From Paraflavisolibacter caeni (lineage in GTDB: Bacteria; Bacteroidota; Bacteroidia; Chitinophagales; Chitinophagaceae), in assembly GCF_025628885.1 (NCBI RefSeq), contig NZ_JAOTIF010000022.1, positions 62,001 through 126,000 on the forward strand: a stretch of DNA of 64,000 bases, written 5' to 3'. The position numbers were made by a program, and so were the translations under genes. This document shows, one piece after another, positions 1 through 8,082 of the stretch; the first letter of the stretch is position 1; the number at the start of each line of letters is the position of its first letter. A model generated the notes under the pieces. That model saw nothing but the letters and a program-made list of their open reading frames with translations, ran no database searches and was not told the origin of the DNA.

Positions 1-61
1 TCAGTTAATGTATCGTATGACATAACCGCAAATGTAATGGTGGAACGACGAATAATCCGAA

Positions 62-1483
62 TCATTCATCATTCTCAACGTTCCATTCCGTATGAAACAC
101 GCCCTCCCTGTCAATACGTTGGTAGGTATGCGCCCCGAAGTAATCTCTTTGGGCCTGGATAAGGTTGGTTGACATGCGTTCACTAACGTAGGAATCAAAA
201 TATGCCAGGGCACTTCCCAAAGCAGAAAGTGGGATTTTCGCCTTAATAGCTTGTGCAATAACTTCCCGGATGCTTTCCTCCCGGTTTTTGAGCAGGTCGG
301 CAATATCTTTATCCAGGAGGAGATTAGGTAATTGAGGCTCTTTTTCAAAAGCAGCGGTAAAGTTGCCCAGGAGGGCAGAGCGGATGATACAGCCAGCCTT
401 CCAAACCTGTATCACTGATGGCAGCGGTATGTTCATCTTCAATTCCACCGATGCTTTTGCCAGCATGCTCAGGCCTTGTGCATATGCGATGGCAAAGCCA
501 AACGCTAGCGTATTTTCCAGCGCGGTAACCAGCTCATTCGTAAACTCAATTTTACCGGTAGCTGAACCGTAAACCTTTGCTGCTTTCACCCTTTGTTCTT
601 TGTAAACAGACAGGTTTCTTGCTGCCACAGCAGCATCAATAGAAGGAATGGCCACAGGCAAGTCCAGGGCTTCCTGCGAAGTCCATTTCCCGGTACCTTT
701 TGAACCTGCCTGGTCAAGGATCATATCGACCAGGAAATGATTCGTTTCCGCATCTTTGGTTTTAAATACATCAGCGCTAATGTGGATGAGGAAGGATTGC
801 AGCTGTCCTTCGTTCCAATGCTGAAAAATATGGTGCAACTGCTCATTGCTGATGCCGGCTCCGCGGTGAAGCACATCATACACTTCGCTGATCATCTGCA
901 TCATAGCATATTCGATGCCGTTATGCACCATTTTTACATAATGTCCCGCAGCCCCGTGACCCATATAGGCTACGCATGGCGTATCACCTGCTTTGGCAGC
1001 AACAGACTCCAGAATCGGCTTCAGGTACTGGTAAGCTTCTTGATCGCCACCCGGCATCATGCTGGGGCCAAGCCTGGCCCCAAGCTCGCCACCGGAAATG
1101 CCCATTCCAAAAAAATGGATGCCTTTATCTTGCAGTCTATGGACACGCTCCAGTGTGTCCCTGTAAAAAGAATTGCCACCATCAATCACAATATCACCTT
1201 CTTCAAGGTAGGGAAGCAGGCTCTCGATCACCGCGTCTACAGCTTTGCCAGCCGGTACAAGCATCATCATTTTGCGTGGTTTTTTCAGCGAAAGCACCAT
1301 CTCGGCCATGGTACCTACCCCCTTGACCACAGTATCAGGATTGGCTGCGGCCTCCAACGCTTGGCACCGTTCCTGTTTCAGGTCAAAGCCAATGGCTGCA
1401 AAACCATGATCTGCCATATTCAGCAATAAATTACTACCCATCACCCCAAGCCCAATCATTCCAAAGTCGAAATTCGCTTCCAT
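62..1483 (-). CDS. gnd: 6-phosphogluconate dehydrogenase, decarboxylating
   Basis: Oxidative pentose phosphate pathway enzyme that converts 6-phosphogluconate and NADP+ to ribulose 5-phosphate, CO2 and NADPH in the cytoplasm. The 473-residue protein has the full family length. The Rossmann signature GLGVMG lies at residues 11-16, the substrate-binding DGGNSFYRDT segment at 101-110, GISGGE near 128-133, and the catalytic-Lys/Asn segment KMVHNGIEY near 184-192. The C-terminal all-helical dimer domain is intact to the stop codon. The next gene to the left lies outside the window, so a zwf partner cannot be checked. The 61 bases to its left show no recognisable feature. Confidence 0.97.
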   Translation of the reverse strand: MEANFDFGMIGLGVMGSNLLLNMADHGFAAIGFDLKQERCQALEAAANPDTVVKGVGTMAEMVLSLKKPRKMMMLVPAGKAVDAVIESLLPYLEEGDIVIDGGNSFYRDTLERVHRLQDKGIHFFGMGISGGELGARLGPSMMPGGDQEAYQYLKPILESVAAKAGDTPCVAYMGHGAAGHYVKMVHNGIEYAMMQMISEVYDVLHRGAGISNEQLHHIFQHWNEGQLQSFLIHISADVFKTKDAETNHFLVDMILDQAGSKGTGKWTSQEALDLPVAIPSIDAAVAARNLSVYKEQRVKAAKVYGSATGKIEFTNELVTALENTLAFGFAIAYAQGLSMLAKASVELKMNIPLPSVIQVWKAGCIIRSALLGNFTAAFEKEPQLPNLLLDKDIADLLKNREESIREVIAQAIKAKIPLSALGSALAYFDSYVSERMSTNLIQAQRDYFGAHTYQRIDREGVFHTEWNVENDE

Positions 1484-1540
1484 ATGTGTTGTGTTAAAAG
1501 GTGAAAATGTGATCTGGTGATTCTGCCCGCTCCCTTATGA

Positions 1541-2023
1541 TTAATTCTGCGGCATTACTGGTGCTGGTGTAGGAGGGGGCGGTGAAGCTGCTTGTGTTTT
1601 TTGCCCATTACCCTGTCCTTGAGGTCCTTTGGCAGGCCACTTGCCTGGGTGCGCTTTACCATTGTGACAGGTATAGCAGGTCATTTCCAGGTCAGCCTCC
1701 AGGCTTTTAATATTTTTAACATCAAAGTATTTCTGGTTGATCTTCTTGGTCATACGCATCATATCGCGGGCGACCCCTTTATTTTCATTTGCATCTGATG
1801 CAAAGTCCATGCTCTTCTGGGCCTCATTGTAAACATGGCAGTAGTTACATTTTACGCCCAACGATCCTGTAAAATGGTGCATCACGCTATCCATCTGTTG
1901 TTTGTTGATGTTCTTTGGCAGCACCTTCAGGTTCTTATAGCGAGGTTCATCGGCCTTTGTGAAGGCAAACGAAAGAGCGATCATCCCAGCAAATGCACTA
2001 ACAATTAAAGCAGTTTTCTTCAT
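1541..2023 (-). CDS. c-type cytochrome, photosynthetic-reaction-centre cytochrome-like family
   Basis: Small exported di-haem cytochrome. An N-terminal signal peptide (MKKTALIVSAFAGMIALSFA) is followed by two CxxCH haem-binding motifs, CNYCH near residue 60 and CYTCH near residue 117, each with methionines nearby that could act as distal ligands. The spacing and the HFTGSLGVKCNYCH context resemble the CytoC_RC domain family, which is common in non-photosynthetic Bacteroidota. The C-terminus is a low-complexity Gly/Gln then Pro-rich tail (PPPPTPAPV), probably an unstructured periplasmic extension. The redox partner is unknown. It lies 57 bp from gnd and may share a transcript with it, although their functions are not obviously linked. 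Confidence 0.85.
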   Translation of the reverse strand: MKKTALIVSAFAGMIALSFAFTKADEPRYKNLKVLPKNINKQQMDSVMHHFTGSLGVKCNYCHVYNEAQKSMDFASDANENKGVARDMMRMTKKINQKYFDVKNIKSLEADLEMTCYTCHNGKAHPGKWPAKGPQGQGNGQKTQAASPPPPTPAPVMPQN

Positions 2024-2142
2024 CGAGGTTTTTTAAGAGGTGAATATATTAAAAATGTCGCTTTGACTGTTTCTGTTGAGGTAATTATTTGTATAGAACA
2101 AAACGCCCCGCACTCCTATACTGCATGAATGAGCATTTGTTG

Positions 2143-2379
2143 TTACCATTTACCTTGCTTTCTTTCGTAGATATACAATAGGTCGTATTCAACTGAAGGT
2201 TCAACCATTTCAGCGACATGAAAGATGGCAACTGTTCCATTCCTAATAAAAACTGGTTGACTATAATGGAAATACTTGTTGGCAAAGTTTCGCTTTATGT
2301 TTTGTTGTTGCCCAATTTGCATGAGCCCATCCGTATTGCTCGACTGAAAATAACAAAAACGCCCTACTTCCTTCCACAC
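2143..2379 (-). pseudogene. possible remnant of a small secreted or lipoprotein-like gene
   Basis: The minus-strand frame encodes a segment (YSQPVFIRNGTVAIFHV, then YDLLYIYERKQGKW) that reads like the C-terminal half of the small Bacteroidota proteins ending in a strand-rich KxxGKW motif. No signal peptide or natural start is visible and the frame stops right after GKW. It is probably a degraded gene fragment filling the 360 bp between the cytochrome and the next gene. It could also be chance coding potential, so the call is tentative. Confidence 0.3.
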
Positions 2380-2385
2380 CCTCTG

Positions 2386-2997
2386 CTAAATCCGCAATAC
2401 TTCTAAACCAGCCAACTCCTTTCCAACAACATCAACCACCTCAAGCCCCACAGCCTCTTCTTTCTTCCATACCACCTTCCAGGCTCCCACCTGCCCCCAA
2501 CCCTTCAGCCTACCAGTATCCCCCATGAACCATTCCCCCTTCACCACTTTCACATCAGCTATTTCCCTTCTGCCTGTGCTCATCATCCCCCTCACTGCCA
2601 GCTGCTTCCTCAGCCACTGCTTGTCCCCCTGCATCCTCATGTACAACCGGATGGCAGCCTGGTAGACATGCTTCCGCTTCTTCCTGGGCAGGGTCTTTCG
2701 GAAGGCCTCCTTCCTTTCCGCATCCGAGAGGATCCACTGGGCATAGACCACCGCCTCCTTAAACAAATCCCTCCTTACCCGCTGCTTTTCAGAGGCTACT
2801 ATGCCACTCATGTCCGGGTACTTGGTGATCACGATCCTTTTTTTCCACTTCTTTTTCTTGTTCCCCCTATAGTGCTTCACCACAAAGCACTTCCCAATAC
2901 TGCCTCGGATGATGCCCAGCAGCAGCCGGGACATCACCTTGCCATCCACCACCAAGCGGGTCCTGTTGTCAATGTAAAGCTGTTTCATCTTTTTCAT
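2386..2997 (-). CDS. basic hypothetical protein, Bacteroidota lineage-specific
   Basis: A 203-residue protein very rich in Lys and Arg, with no signal peptide or membrane segment. An N-terminal strand-like part (residues 5-50, containing GIIRGSIGKCFVVKHY) is followed by KYPDMSGIVASEKQRVRRDLFKEAV, a helical region to about residue 125, and a strand-rich C-terminus. The pattern of a small GxIG-type N-terminus, a PxMS..PSxxQ segment and then a helix matches a recurrent uncharacterised family I associate with Bacteroidota genomes. Function is unknown; the charge would suit nucleic-acid binding, which is inference. It starts about 110 bp from an array of 11-bp repeats. Confidence 0.7.
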   Translation of the reverse strand: MKKMKQLYIDNRTRLVVDGKVMSRLLLGIIRGSIGKCFVVKHYRGNKKKKWKKRIVITKYPDMSGIVASEKQRVRRDLFKEAVVYAQWILSDAERKEAFRKTLPRKKRKHVYQAAIRLYMRMQGDKQWLRKQLAVRGMMSTGRREIADVKVVKGEWFMGDTGRLKGWGQVGAWKVVWKKEEAVGLEVVDVVGKELAGLEVLRI

Positions 2998-3107
2998 TTA
3001 CTCCCTAAAGCTAGGGCTGCCCATCTACACCTCCAACCCCTCTGGCCGTTTTGGCAGCAAATGGCAGGAAATGACCGCTTTTGTCCGCCCCAACTCCAGC
3101 TTCCGAG

Positions 3108-3195
3108 TAGGGATCCTTCGTACCTCAAGTATACCTGAAGCATACCATCAGTATACCTAGAGTAGGGCAAGGGTATGCCTCCTTCGTTCCTGAAC
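3108..3195. repeat. array of degenerate 11-bp direct repeats (array A)
   Basis: Eight consecutive 11-bp units can be laid out without gaps: tagggatcctt, cgtacctcaag, tatacctgaag, cataccatcag, tatacctagag, tagggcaaggg, tatgcctcctt, cgttcctgaac. A loose consensus is y-r-TAC-y-T-n-AG-s. The array lies between the basic hypothetical gene on the left and the korB promoter on the right. The period is close to one DNA helical turn and is not a multiple of three, which argues against a coding repeat. The same consensus recurs at 59460-59644 and a looser version at 20453-20574. Confidence 0.75.
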
Positions 3196-3354
3196 CTCAA
3201 AAAAGCATCTTTCTTCCCCTTACCTCTTCTCCCTATAAAACCCCGACTCCTCTATCCCTTTATTCGACATTTTTCATTCGAATCATTCGTCATTCTAATC
3301 CCTCCTCCCCAAACCCAAATTCAGACTTAACAAATTCTGCTGGATAACAATGCT

Positions 3355-3362
3355 TACCTTTG
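3355..3362 (+). promoter_or_regulatory. Bacteroidota -7 box for korB (TACCTTTG)
   Basis: A perfect TAnnTTTG box lies 63 bp upstream of the chosen korB start. No convincing TTTG -33 element is seen at the usual spacing. Transcription would begin near 3368, giving an AU-rich leader of about 55 nt. Confidence 0.6.
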
Positions 3363-3424
3363 CAGACTCAAAAGTCCTGTCAGGCTCTATGCCTGGTAGG
3401 TCTTTCTGTCAAATCTTAGTAATA

Positions 3425-4456
3425 ATGGAAACAACAACTGCAACTAATATAACCCTTACACCCAAAGATTTTGCCACTGACCAGGAGGTACGCTGGTGCC
3501 CTGGCTGCGGTGACTACTCTATCCTGGCCCAGGTGCAAAAGGTAATGCCTACCCTGGGCATACCCCGTGAGAACATTGCGATCATTTCAGGTATTGGTTG
3601 CTCTTCCCGCTTCCCGTACTACATGAACACCTATGGCATGCACTCGATCCACGGTAGGGCTACAGCAATTGCCAGCGGTTTAAAGGCTGCCCGCCCCGAT
3701 CTGAGCGTTTGGATCGTTACTGGTGACGGTGACGGCCTGAGCATCGGTGGTAACCACATGATCCACTTGTTGCGCCGCAACTTCGACGTCAACGTATTGC
3801 TCTTCAATAACCAGATCTACGGCTTAACGAAAGGTCAATATTCGCCTACTTCGGAGGAAAGCAAGGTTACAAAATCTTCCCCTATGGGCTCCATCGACCA
3901 TCCGTTCAATCCATTGGCTCTGGCCCTGGGTGCTGATGCCACTTTCGTTGCCCGTAGTATGGACCGTGATCCCAAGCACTTGCAGGCAATGTTGTTAAGA
4001 ACACATGAACACAGGGGTGCTTCTTTCCTTGAGATCTATCAAAACTGTAACATCTTCAATGATGGTGCTTTTGAGATCTTTACCGAAAAGTCTTCCAAAG
4101 CAGATGAAACCATCTTCCTGGAACAGGGACAACCGCTGATCTTTGGTGCCAACCGAGATAAAGGTATCCGCCTGGATGGCTTCAAGCCACAGGTTGTAAA
4201 CCTGAACGAGGGCTTTAGTGCCGACGACTTGTGGGTACATGACGAAGCTGATATTTATAAGGCTCAGATCCTGACCCGCATATTCGAAGATCCAAAGAGT
4301 GAGCACCACCTGCCTCGTCCGTTTGGTGTGTTCTACCAGGCAATCAGGCCTTGCTACGAGGACATGTTACAACAGCAAATTTCCATTGCCAAAGAAAAGA
4401 AAGCCGCCGACCTCGACAAGCTGCTAAAGGGCAATGAGGTGTGGGAAATTGCTTAA
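3425..4456 (+). CDS. korB: 2-oxoglutarate:ferredoxin oxidoreductase beta subunit
   Basis: Thiamine-diphosphate-binding subunit of the enzyme that interconverts 2-oxoglutarate, CoA and ferredoxin with succinyl-CoA. The cluster-ligand/active-site segment CPGCGD is at residues 25-30 and the TPP/Mg motif GDGDGLSIGGN at 100-110. The start ATG at 3425 (METTTATN) was chosen because it gives the normal family N-terminus; an in-frame ATG at 3350 would lie upstream of the predicted transcription start. The 343 residues match the family. Its partner korA is not adjacent but lies 53 kb away at 57412-59328, on the other strand. A strong hairpin follows the stop codon. Confidence 0.93.
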   Translation: METTTATNITLTPKDFATDQEVRWCPGCGDYSILAQVQKVMPTLGIPRENIAIISGIGCSSRFPYYMNTYGMHSIHGRATAIASGLKAARPDLSVWIVTGDGDGLSIGGNHMIHLLRRNFDVNVLLFNNQIYGLTKGQYSPTSEESKVTKSSPMGSIDHPFNPLALALGADATFVARSMDRDPKHLQAMLLRTHEHRGASFLEIYQNCNIFNDGAFEIFTEKSSKADETIFLEQGQPLIFGANRDKGIRLDGFKPQVVNLNEGFSADDLWVHDEADIYKAQILTRIFEDPKSEHHLPRPFGVFYQAIRPCYEDMLQQQISIAKEKKAADLDKLLKGNEVWEIA

Positions 4457-4469
4457 GTGCATTCAAGAT

Positions 4470-4509
4470 AAAAGAAGAATAGAGGCCCAGAGGCCTCTAT
4501 TCTTCTTTT
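4470..4509. terminator. bidirectional intrinsic terminator between korB and the FAD/Rieske gene
   Basis: A perfect 18-bp inverted repeat (4470-4487 with 4492-4509, loop CAGA) has A-rich and T-rich ends, so it can end transcription from both converging genes. It overlaps the last four codons and stop of the leftward gene, so the protein ends inside the stem. Confidence 0.9.
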
Positions 4510-6023
4510 ATAATATCGACCTGCTCCAGCCCCCTCCTGGCCGGGCCCGTCAATAGCTCCCCTTCCGCTGAAAACCGTGAACCATGACAAGGGCAGTCCC
4601 AGCTTTTCTCAGCACTGTTCCAGCCAACCATACATTTAGCATGCGGACAAACGGGATTGACTGCATATAGTTTCCCCTTTTCATCTTTATACAAGGCAAT
4701 TGAATCTCCATCGTACTTTACCACCCTGGCTTCACCAGGTGCCAGGTCGGCGATCTCCTGTATATCGCTTTGACCAAAGCGCTTTCCAAAAAACTGGACT
4801 ACTACATCGGCAGCTTCCTTTACAAAGTTGGTAAAGCCTGCCACCGGCTTCACACGGCCCGGGGCAAACAGGTGGCCATAAGGGCTGGTACCGTCTACTA
4901 TCAAATCTGTTAGTGTAATAGCTGCGATATGACTATAGGTAATTCCATTACCACCAAAGCCTGTAGCGACAAAGACGTTCTCCGGATTACCAGGTAGGTG
5001 GCCAATATAGGCCAGCCCATCACTAGGCTCAAAATATTGCGATGACCACCTGAAGGCAATCTTGTCTATATTGTAATATTTGCGCAGATAACTTTCCAGC
5101 CTCATGAAACAAGCTTCTGTATTGCTCTCGTGTGCTGTCTTATGATCTTCTCCTCCTGCAATCAAATAACGAACACCATCTACTTCCTGGGTGCGGTAAT
5201 AATGGTATGGATCGTACATATCATAAGCAAGTCCATTGGGGTAATTGCCATCTTTCAAGGTAACTGCCATTGCATAACTCCGGTAAGGCGCACAACGGAA
5301 GTGGAGCAGGTTCACACCAGGTGGAATATGGGTGGCATAAATTAAATTTCTTGTTTTCAGTTGCCCACGGTTGGTGTCAATGTCCAATACTTCCTTGCCA
5401 TCTACATTTTCTACCAGGCATTCTTGCATGATAACGCCACCTGCCGCCTCGAAAGCTTTTGCCAAAGCATAAACATAACGGGAGGGATGTATCTGTGCCT
5501 GTCCGCTATACACAATCGCGCTCTCAAATTCTATTGGCACTGGTATTTGATCTGTATATGCTACTGCAACCCCGGCTTGCTGTGAGGCTTCAAAGATCTT
5601 TTGTAAATGTTCGGTTTGCTTTTCATTTGTTGAATACAAAAAACCATCCTTTTCCTCGTAGCCGCAATCAATGTTATACTCTCTAATGTGCTGTTTGAAA
5701 AGGTCCAGTGCTTGCCTGGTTGCGCGGCCAACCAGTTGGGTACCATGTTCCCCAAAGTCGCTCCTGATCTTATCATAGTTAGCATCAAGGAAAGTGTTCA
5801 GATGAGCTGTAGTGCCACCGGTAGTACCAAAACACAAATTATGTGCTTCTGCAACCAGGCATGACTTGCCTGCCTTTTGCAGCAGCAATGCTGTGGTAAT
5901 ACCGGTTATGCCACCTCCAGCAATTACTACATCGTAAGTTTTGTTTGCGTCATATGAATTGGTGGGTTGATAATCTGGCTGGTTGTTTTGCCAGAGGCTC
6001 GTACAGGCGCCATCTCTTTTCAT
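4497..6023 (-). CDS. FAD-dependent oxidoreductase with C-terminal Rieske [2Fe-2S] domain
   Basis: A 508-residue fusion. Residues ~30-380 form a DAO-type FAD domain with a dinucleotide-binding motif (VVIAGGGITGITTA) and a conserved FGTTGGTTAHLNT segment. The last ~90 residues form a Rieske domain with ligands C459-x-H461 and C477-x2-H480 (CPHAKC...CPCHGSRF). No signal peptide is visible, so it is probably cytoplasmic or membrane-peripheral. This FAD-Rieske arrangement is known in bacteria (YhfW-like proteins) but the substrate is unknown. The gene is convergent with korB, and its final codons lie within the shared terminator hairpin. Confidence 0.9.
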   Translation of the reverse strand: MKRDGACTSLWQNNQPDYQPTNSYDANKTYDVVIAGGGITGITTALLLQKAGKSCLVAEAHNLCFGTTGGTTAHLNTFLDANYDKIRSDFGEHGTQLVGRATRQALDLFKQHIREYNIDCGYEEKDGFLYSTNEKQTEHLQKIFEASQQAGVAVAYTDQIPVPIEFESAIVYSGQAQIHPSRYVYALAKAFEAAGGVIMQECLVENVDGKEVLDIDTNRGQLKTRNLIYATHIPPGVNLLHFRCAPYRSYAMAVTLKDGNYPNGLAYDMYDPYHYYRTQEVDGVRYLIAGGEDHKTAHESNTEACFMRLESYLRKYYNIDKIAFRWSSQYFEPSDGLAYIGHLPGNPENVFVATGFGGNGITYSHIAAITLTDLIVDGTSPYGHLFAPGRVKPVAGFTNFVKEAADVVVQFFGKRFGQSDIQEIADLAPGEARVVKYDGDSIALYKDEKGKLYAVNPVCPHAKCMVGWNSAEKSWDCPCHGSRFSAEGELLTGPARRGLEQVDIIKEE

Positions 6024-6071
6024 AAAAGCAATTTTAAAGAGTAGTAAAAATTTAATGCCGGGCGTACCGCA

Positions 6072-6395
6072 TTATTCCCACCTGTCTTCCTCTGGAATAT
6101 CAGAGTTGCTTTTAGAAAACATCTTCTTGTAATATTCTTTTTGCTCCTGCCGCTCTATGAGTAAGTTGGCAATAAGGATACCTGCATCTGCCTGTGGGCA
6201 ATCGAGAAGCATTTTTTTTAACTTGTTCTCATCAACATCAACACGGTATAATATGCGTATGAGTCTTTCAAAATCATGAACAATCAGGTCGTTAATCACC
6301 AATGCTAGCTGCTGTAAGTTTTCTTCCTTATTTGTAGCAGGTAACACAGCATTCTGCAACAGTGCAATCATTTTTTCTTCATTAGAAATACTCAT
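6072..6395 (-). CDS. hypothetical protein
   Basis: A 107-residue, predominantly helical acidic protein with no signal peptide, membrane segment or recognised motif. The helical pattern (LALVINDLIVHDFERLIRIL, then a helix ending YYKKMF) is amphipathic and suggests a small protein-binding helical bundle. It follows the TIGR02757 gene at 33 bp on the same strand, so the two are probably cotranscribed. I recognise it only as a type of conserved small ORF in this lineage. Confidence 0.7.
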   Translation of the reverse strand: MSISNEEKMIALLQNAVLPATNKEENLQQLALVINDLIVHDFERLIRILYRVDVDENKLKKMLLDCPQADAGILIANLLIERQEQKEYYKKMFSKSNSDIPEEDRWE

Positions 6396-6428
6396 GTTGA
6401 TTGTTTATTATTGACAAGCAAAGCTACC

Positions 6429-7199
6429 CTAATATTTTTCGATGACGCCTAGTCCAAACAATGCAAAGTCATATTTCGTTGGGTCGTCCTTGTCTAGCTT
6501 TCTAAGGTTTGCTGTTAACTCTAATGCCGCCAGCCAGTCCGTTTGAGGTCTTGTTAATAACTGAAAACGCTTTGCTACACGTGCTACATGCAAATCCACA
6601 GGGCAAACCAGTTGGTCTGGAGCGATCTGTTTCCAGATGCCAAAGTCAACACCACAATTGTCCTGGCGAACCATCCACCTAAGGTACATATTCAACCGCT
6701 TGCAGGCAGAATTCTTAAAAGGTGCAGCTATATGTTTCTGTGTGCGTACTGGTGCATCTGGCAGGCTGAAGAAATAGCGGTGAAAACCATTCAATGCATT
6801 TTCAATAGTAACATCGGTAGGAGTCATCCATTGGGAAAATGCAGTTTCAAGCGAGTCATGTTGCGAGTAATGATAGTGCAGAAATTCTACAAAATATAAC
6901 AGGTCTGTATCATTAAAAGTTCGGTGTTTGAATCCCATTAAACTTTTCAATCCTTCTTCATCCAGGTGTAGGCAGAATTCATAGGGGCTATTGTCCATCC
7001 GCTGCATCAGTTCCTTACACTTTCCGATGATCATCTTACGGTTACCCCAGGCGAATATTGCAGCAAAGAAACCTGCAATCTCAATGTCTTGCTTTCTGCT
7101 ATACAAGTGAGGGATAGAAATGGGATCGGCTTCAATAAATGCCTCCGTATTATACGCTTCCGCTTTCTTATTCAGGAAATCTGCCAGTTGGTTATTCAC
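6429..7199 (-). CDS. TIGR02757 / DUF2400 family protein
   Basis: A 256-residue cytoplasmic protein with the DUF2400 hallmarks: an N-terminal DPISIPH(L)Y segment, FFAAIFAWGNRKMI near residues 43-56, then MYLRWMVRQD and a C-terminal CPVDLHVARVA-x-R(F) motif, ending DFALFGLGV. The C-terminal half recalls the helix-hairpin-helix fold of DNA glycosylases, but no catalytic role is established for the family. Length is normal. It lies between the 107-residue hypothetical gene and a TraB/GumN-like gene, with gaps of 33 bp and 18 bp, consistent with one transcript. Confidence 0.85.
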   Translation of the reverse strand: MNNQLADFLNKKAEAYNTEAFIEADPISIPHLYSRKQDIEIAGFFAAIFAWGNRKMIIGKCKELMQRMDNSPYEFCLHLDEEGLKSLMGFKHRTFNDTDLLYFVEFLHYHYSQHDSLETAFSQWMTPTDVTIENALNGFHRYFFSLPDAPVRTQKHIAAPFKNSACKRLNMYLRWMVRQDNCGVDFGIWKQIAPDQLVCPVDLHVARVAKRFQLLTRPQTDWLAALELTANLRKLDKDDPTKYDFALFGLGVIEKY

Positions 7200-7217
7200 T
7201 CGCCAAAACTAATAAAC

Positions 7218-7940
7218 CTAAACGGGTTGCAATACACTAACCTTCTGTTTCCGTAAATACTCAAAAAGATAAGGATAGTGATCTGCTCCCGTAATCACAA
7301 CGATTGTTTGACCAGCATACCTGTTCACCAGTTCGCTTAATCGTTCCTGCATCTTCTGGTTGCGTAGGTCATAAAACTTTGGCAGTTCTTCATAATCGCT
7401 GTTTTGCAATTGTAAGTTCAGGCAGTTGTAATACTCTTTGATGAATATGGATTCGTTACTTTGAAGGATACCTTTCAGAGAACTACTTTGTAGTGTTTTC
7501 ATCCTTTCGTTTGTATAAACATCGCAGGCTTTTAGTTTCCTTGTGTAAATGCTGTCGGCATTCAGTTTCCTTTGCAATGCCTTGATTTGCGATTGGTTTT
7601 CCCAATAACGATCAGGGATTGTTTTCCCTTCCAAATCAGCGCCCAACCAGTCAAATCCTTCTATGGTAGTTTTAGGGAACCAATACCGCATCATCCACAT
7701 TTCATAAGGATAATTTTTCTTCAGGTAACTTGTATCAGAAGCAACATCTTCTCTTCTCATTTCCACCGCAATGACATCAGGCTTAATCTTTTGAACAATA
7801 GCTTTCAAATGATCATAAGTGTATTGTTGATTGGTTTTATGAAGATTATGCAATGCCGGTATCAAATAAACCTTCTGTGAAAAAGCTGTTGCCAGCACGA
7901 TGCTGGCAACAATTAATAAAATTGACTTTTTATAATTCAT
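7218..7940 (-). CDS. exported TraB/GumN/ChaN-superfamily-like protein
   Basis: A 240-residue protein with an N-terminal signal peptide (ILLIVASIVLATAFSQ). After it, VYLIPALHNLHK resembles the GxxH-containing first strand of the erythromycin-esterase/ChaN/TraB/Tiki clan, KPDVIAVEMRRED supplies the acidic motif after the first helix, and VVITGADHYPYL near the C-terminus resembles the clan's final G-x-x-H motif. A DUF5694-type assignment is plausible. Activity is unknown; relatives include metal-dependent hydrolases and haem-binding proteins. It is likely periplasmic and cotranscribed with the downstream TIGR02757 gene (18 bp gap). Confidence 0.7.
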   Translation of the reverse strand: MNYKKSILLIVASIVLATAFSQKVYLIPALHNLHKTNQQYTYDHLKAIVQKIKPDVIAVEMRREDVASDTSYLKKNYPYEMWMMRYWFPKTTIEGFDWLGADLEGKTIPDRYWENQSQIKALQRKLNADSIYTRKLKACDVYTNERMKTLQSSSLKGILQSNESIFIKEYYNCLNLQLQNSDYEELPKFYDLRNQKMQERLSELVNRYAGQTIVVITGADHYPYLFEYLRKQKVSVLQPV

Positions 7941-8082
7941 CGTAGACTGCTAATTATTTATTGCTTATGCTTATTCGTCGTTCCCTTCTGCAGGTATTGC
8001 ACTGCCGGTTATTGCAAAACTAATGGGTTGTCCTGTGCTTTCTCTATCCAATCCCCATCGAAAAATTGACAAGTAGGTTTCC

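Noticed and set aside
1-61. Start of a gene at the left edge
   Set aside because: Only 61 bases remain; no frame or promoter can be supported.
2994-3200. 68-residue minus-strand frame whose stop touches the start of the basic hypothetical gene
   Set aside because: It reads through the 11-bp repeats, whose period is not a multiple of three, and has no protein-like features; coupling to the gene at 2997 seems accidental.
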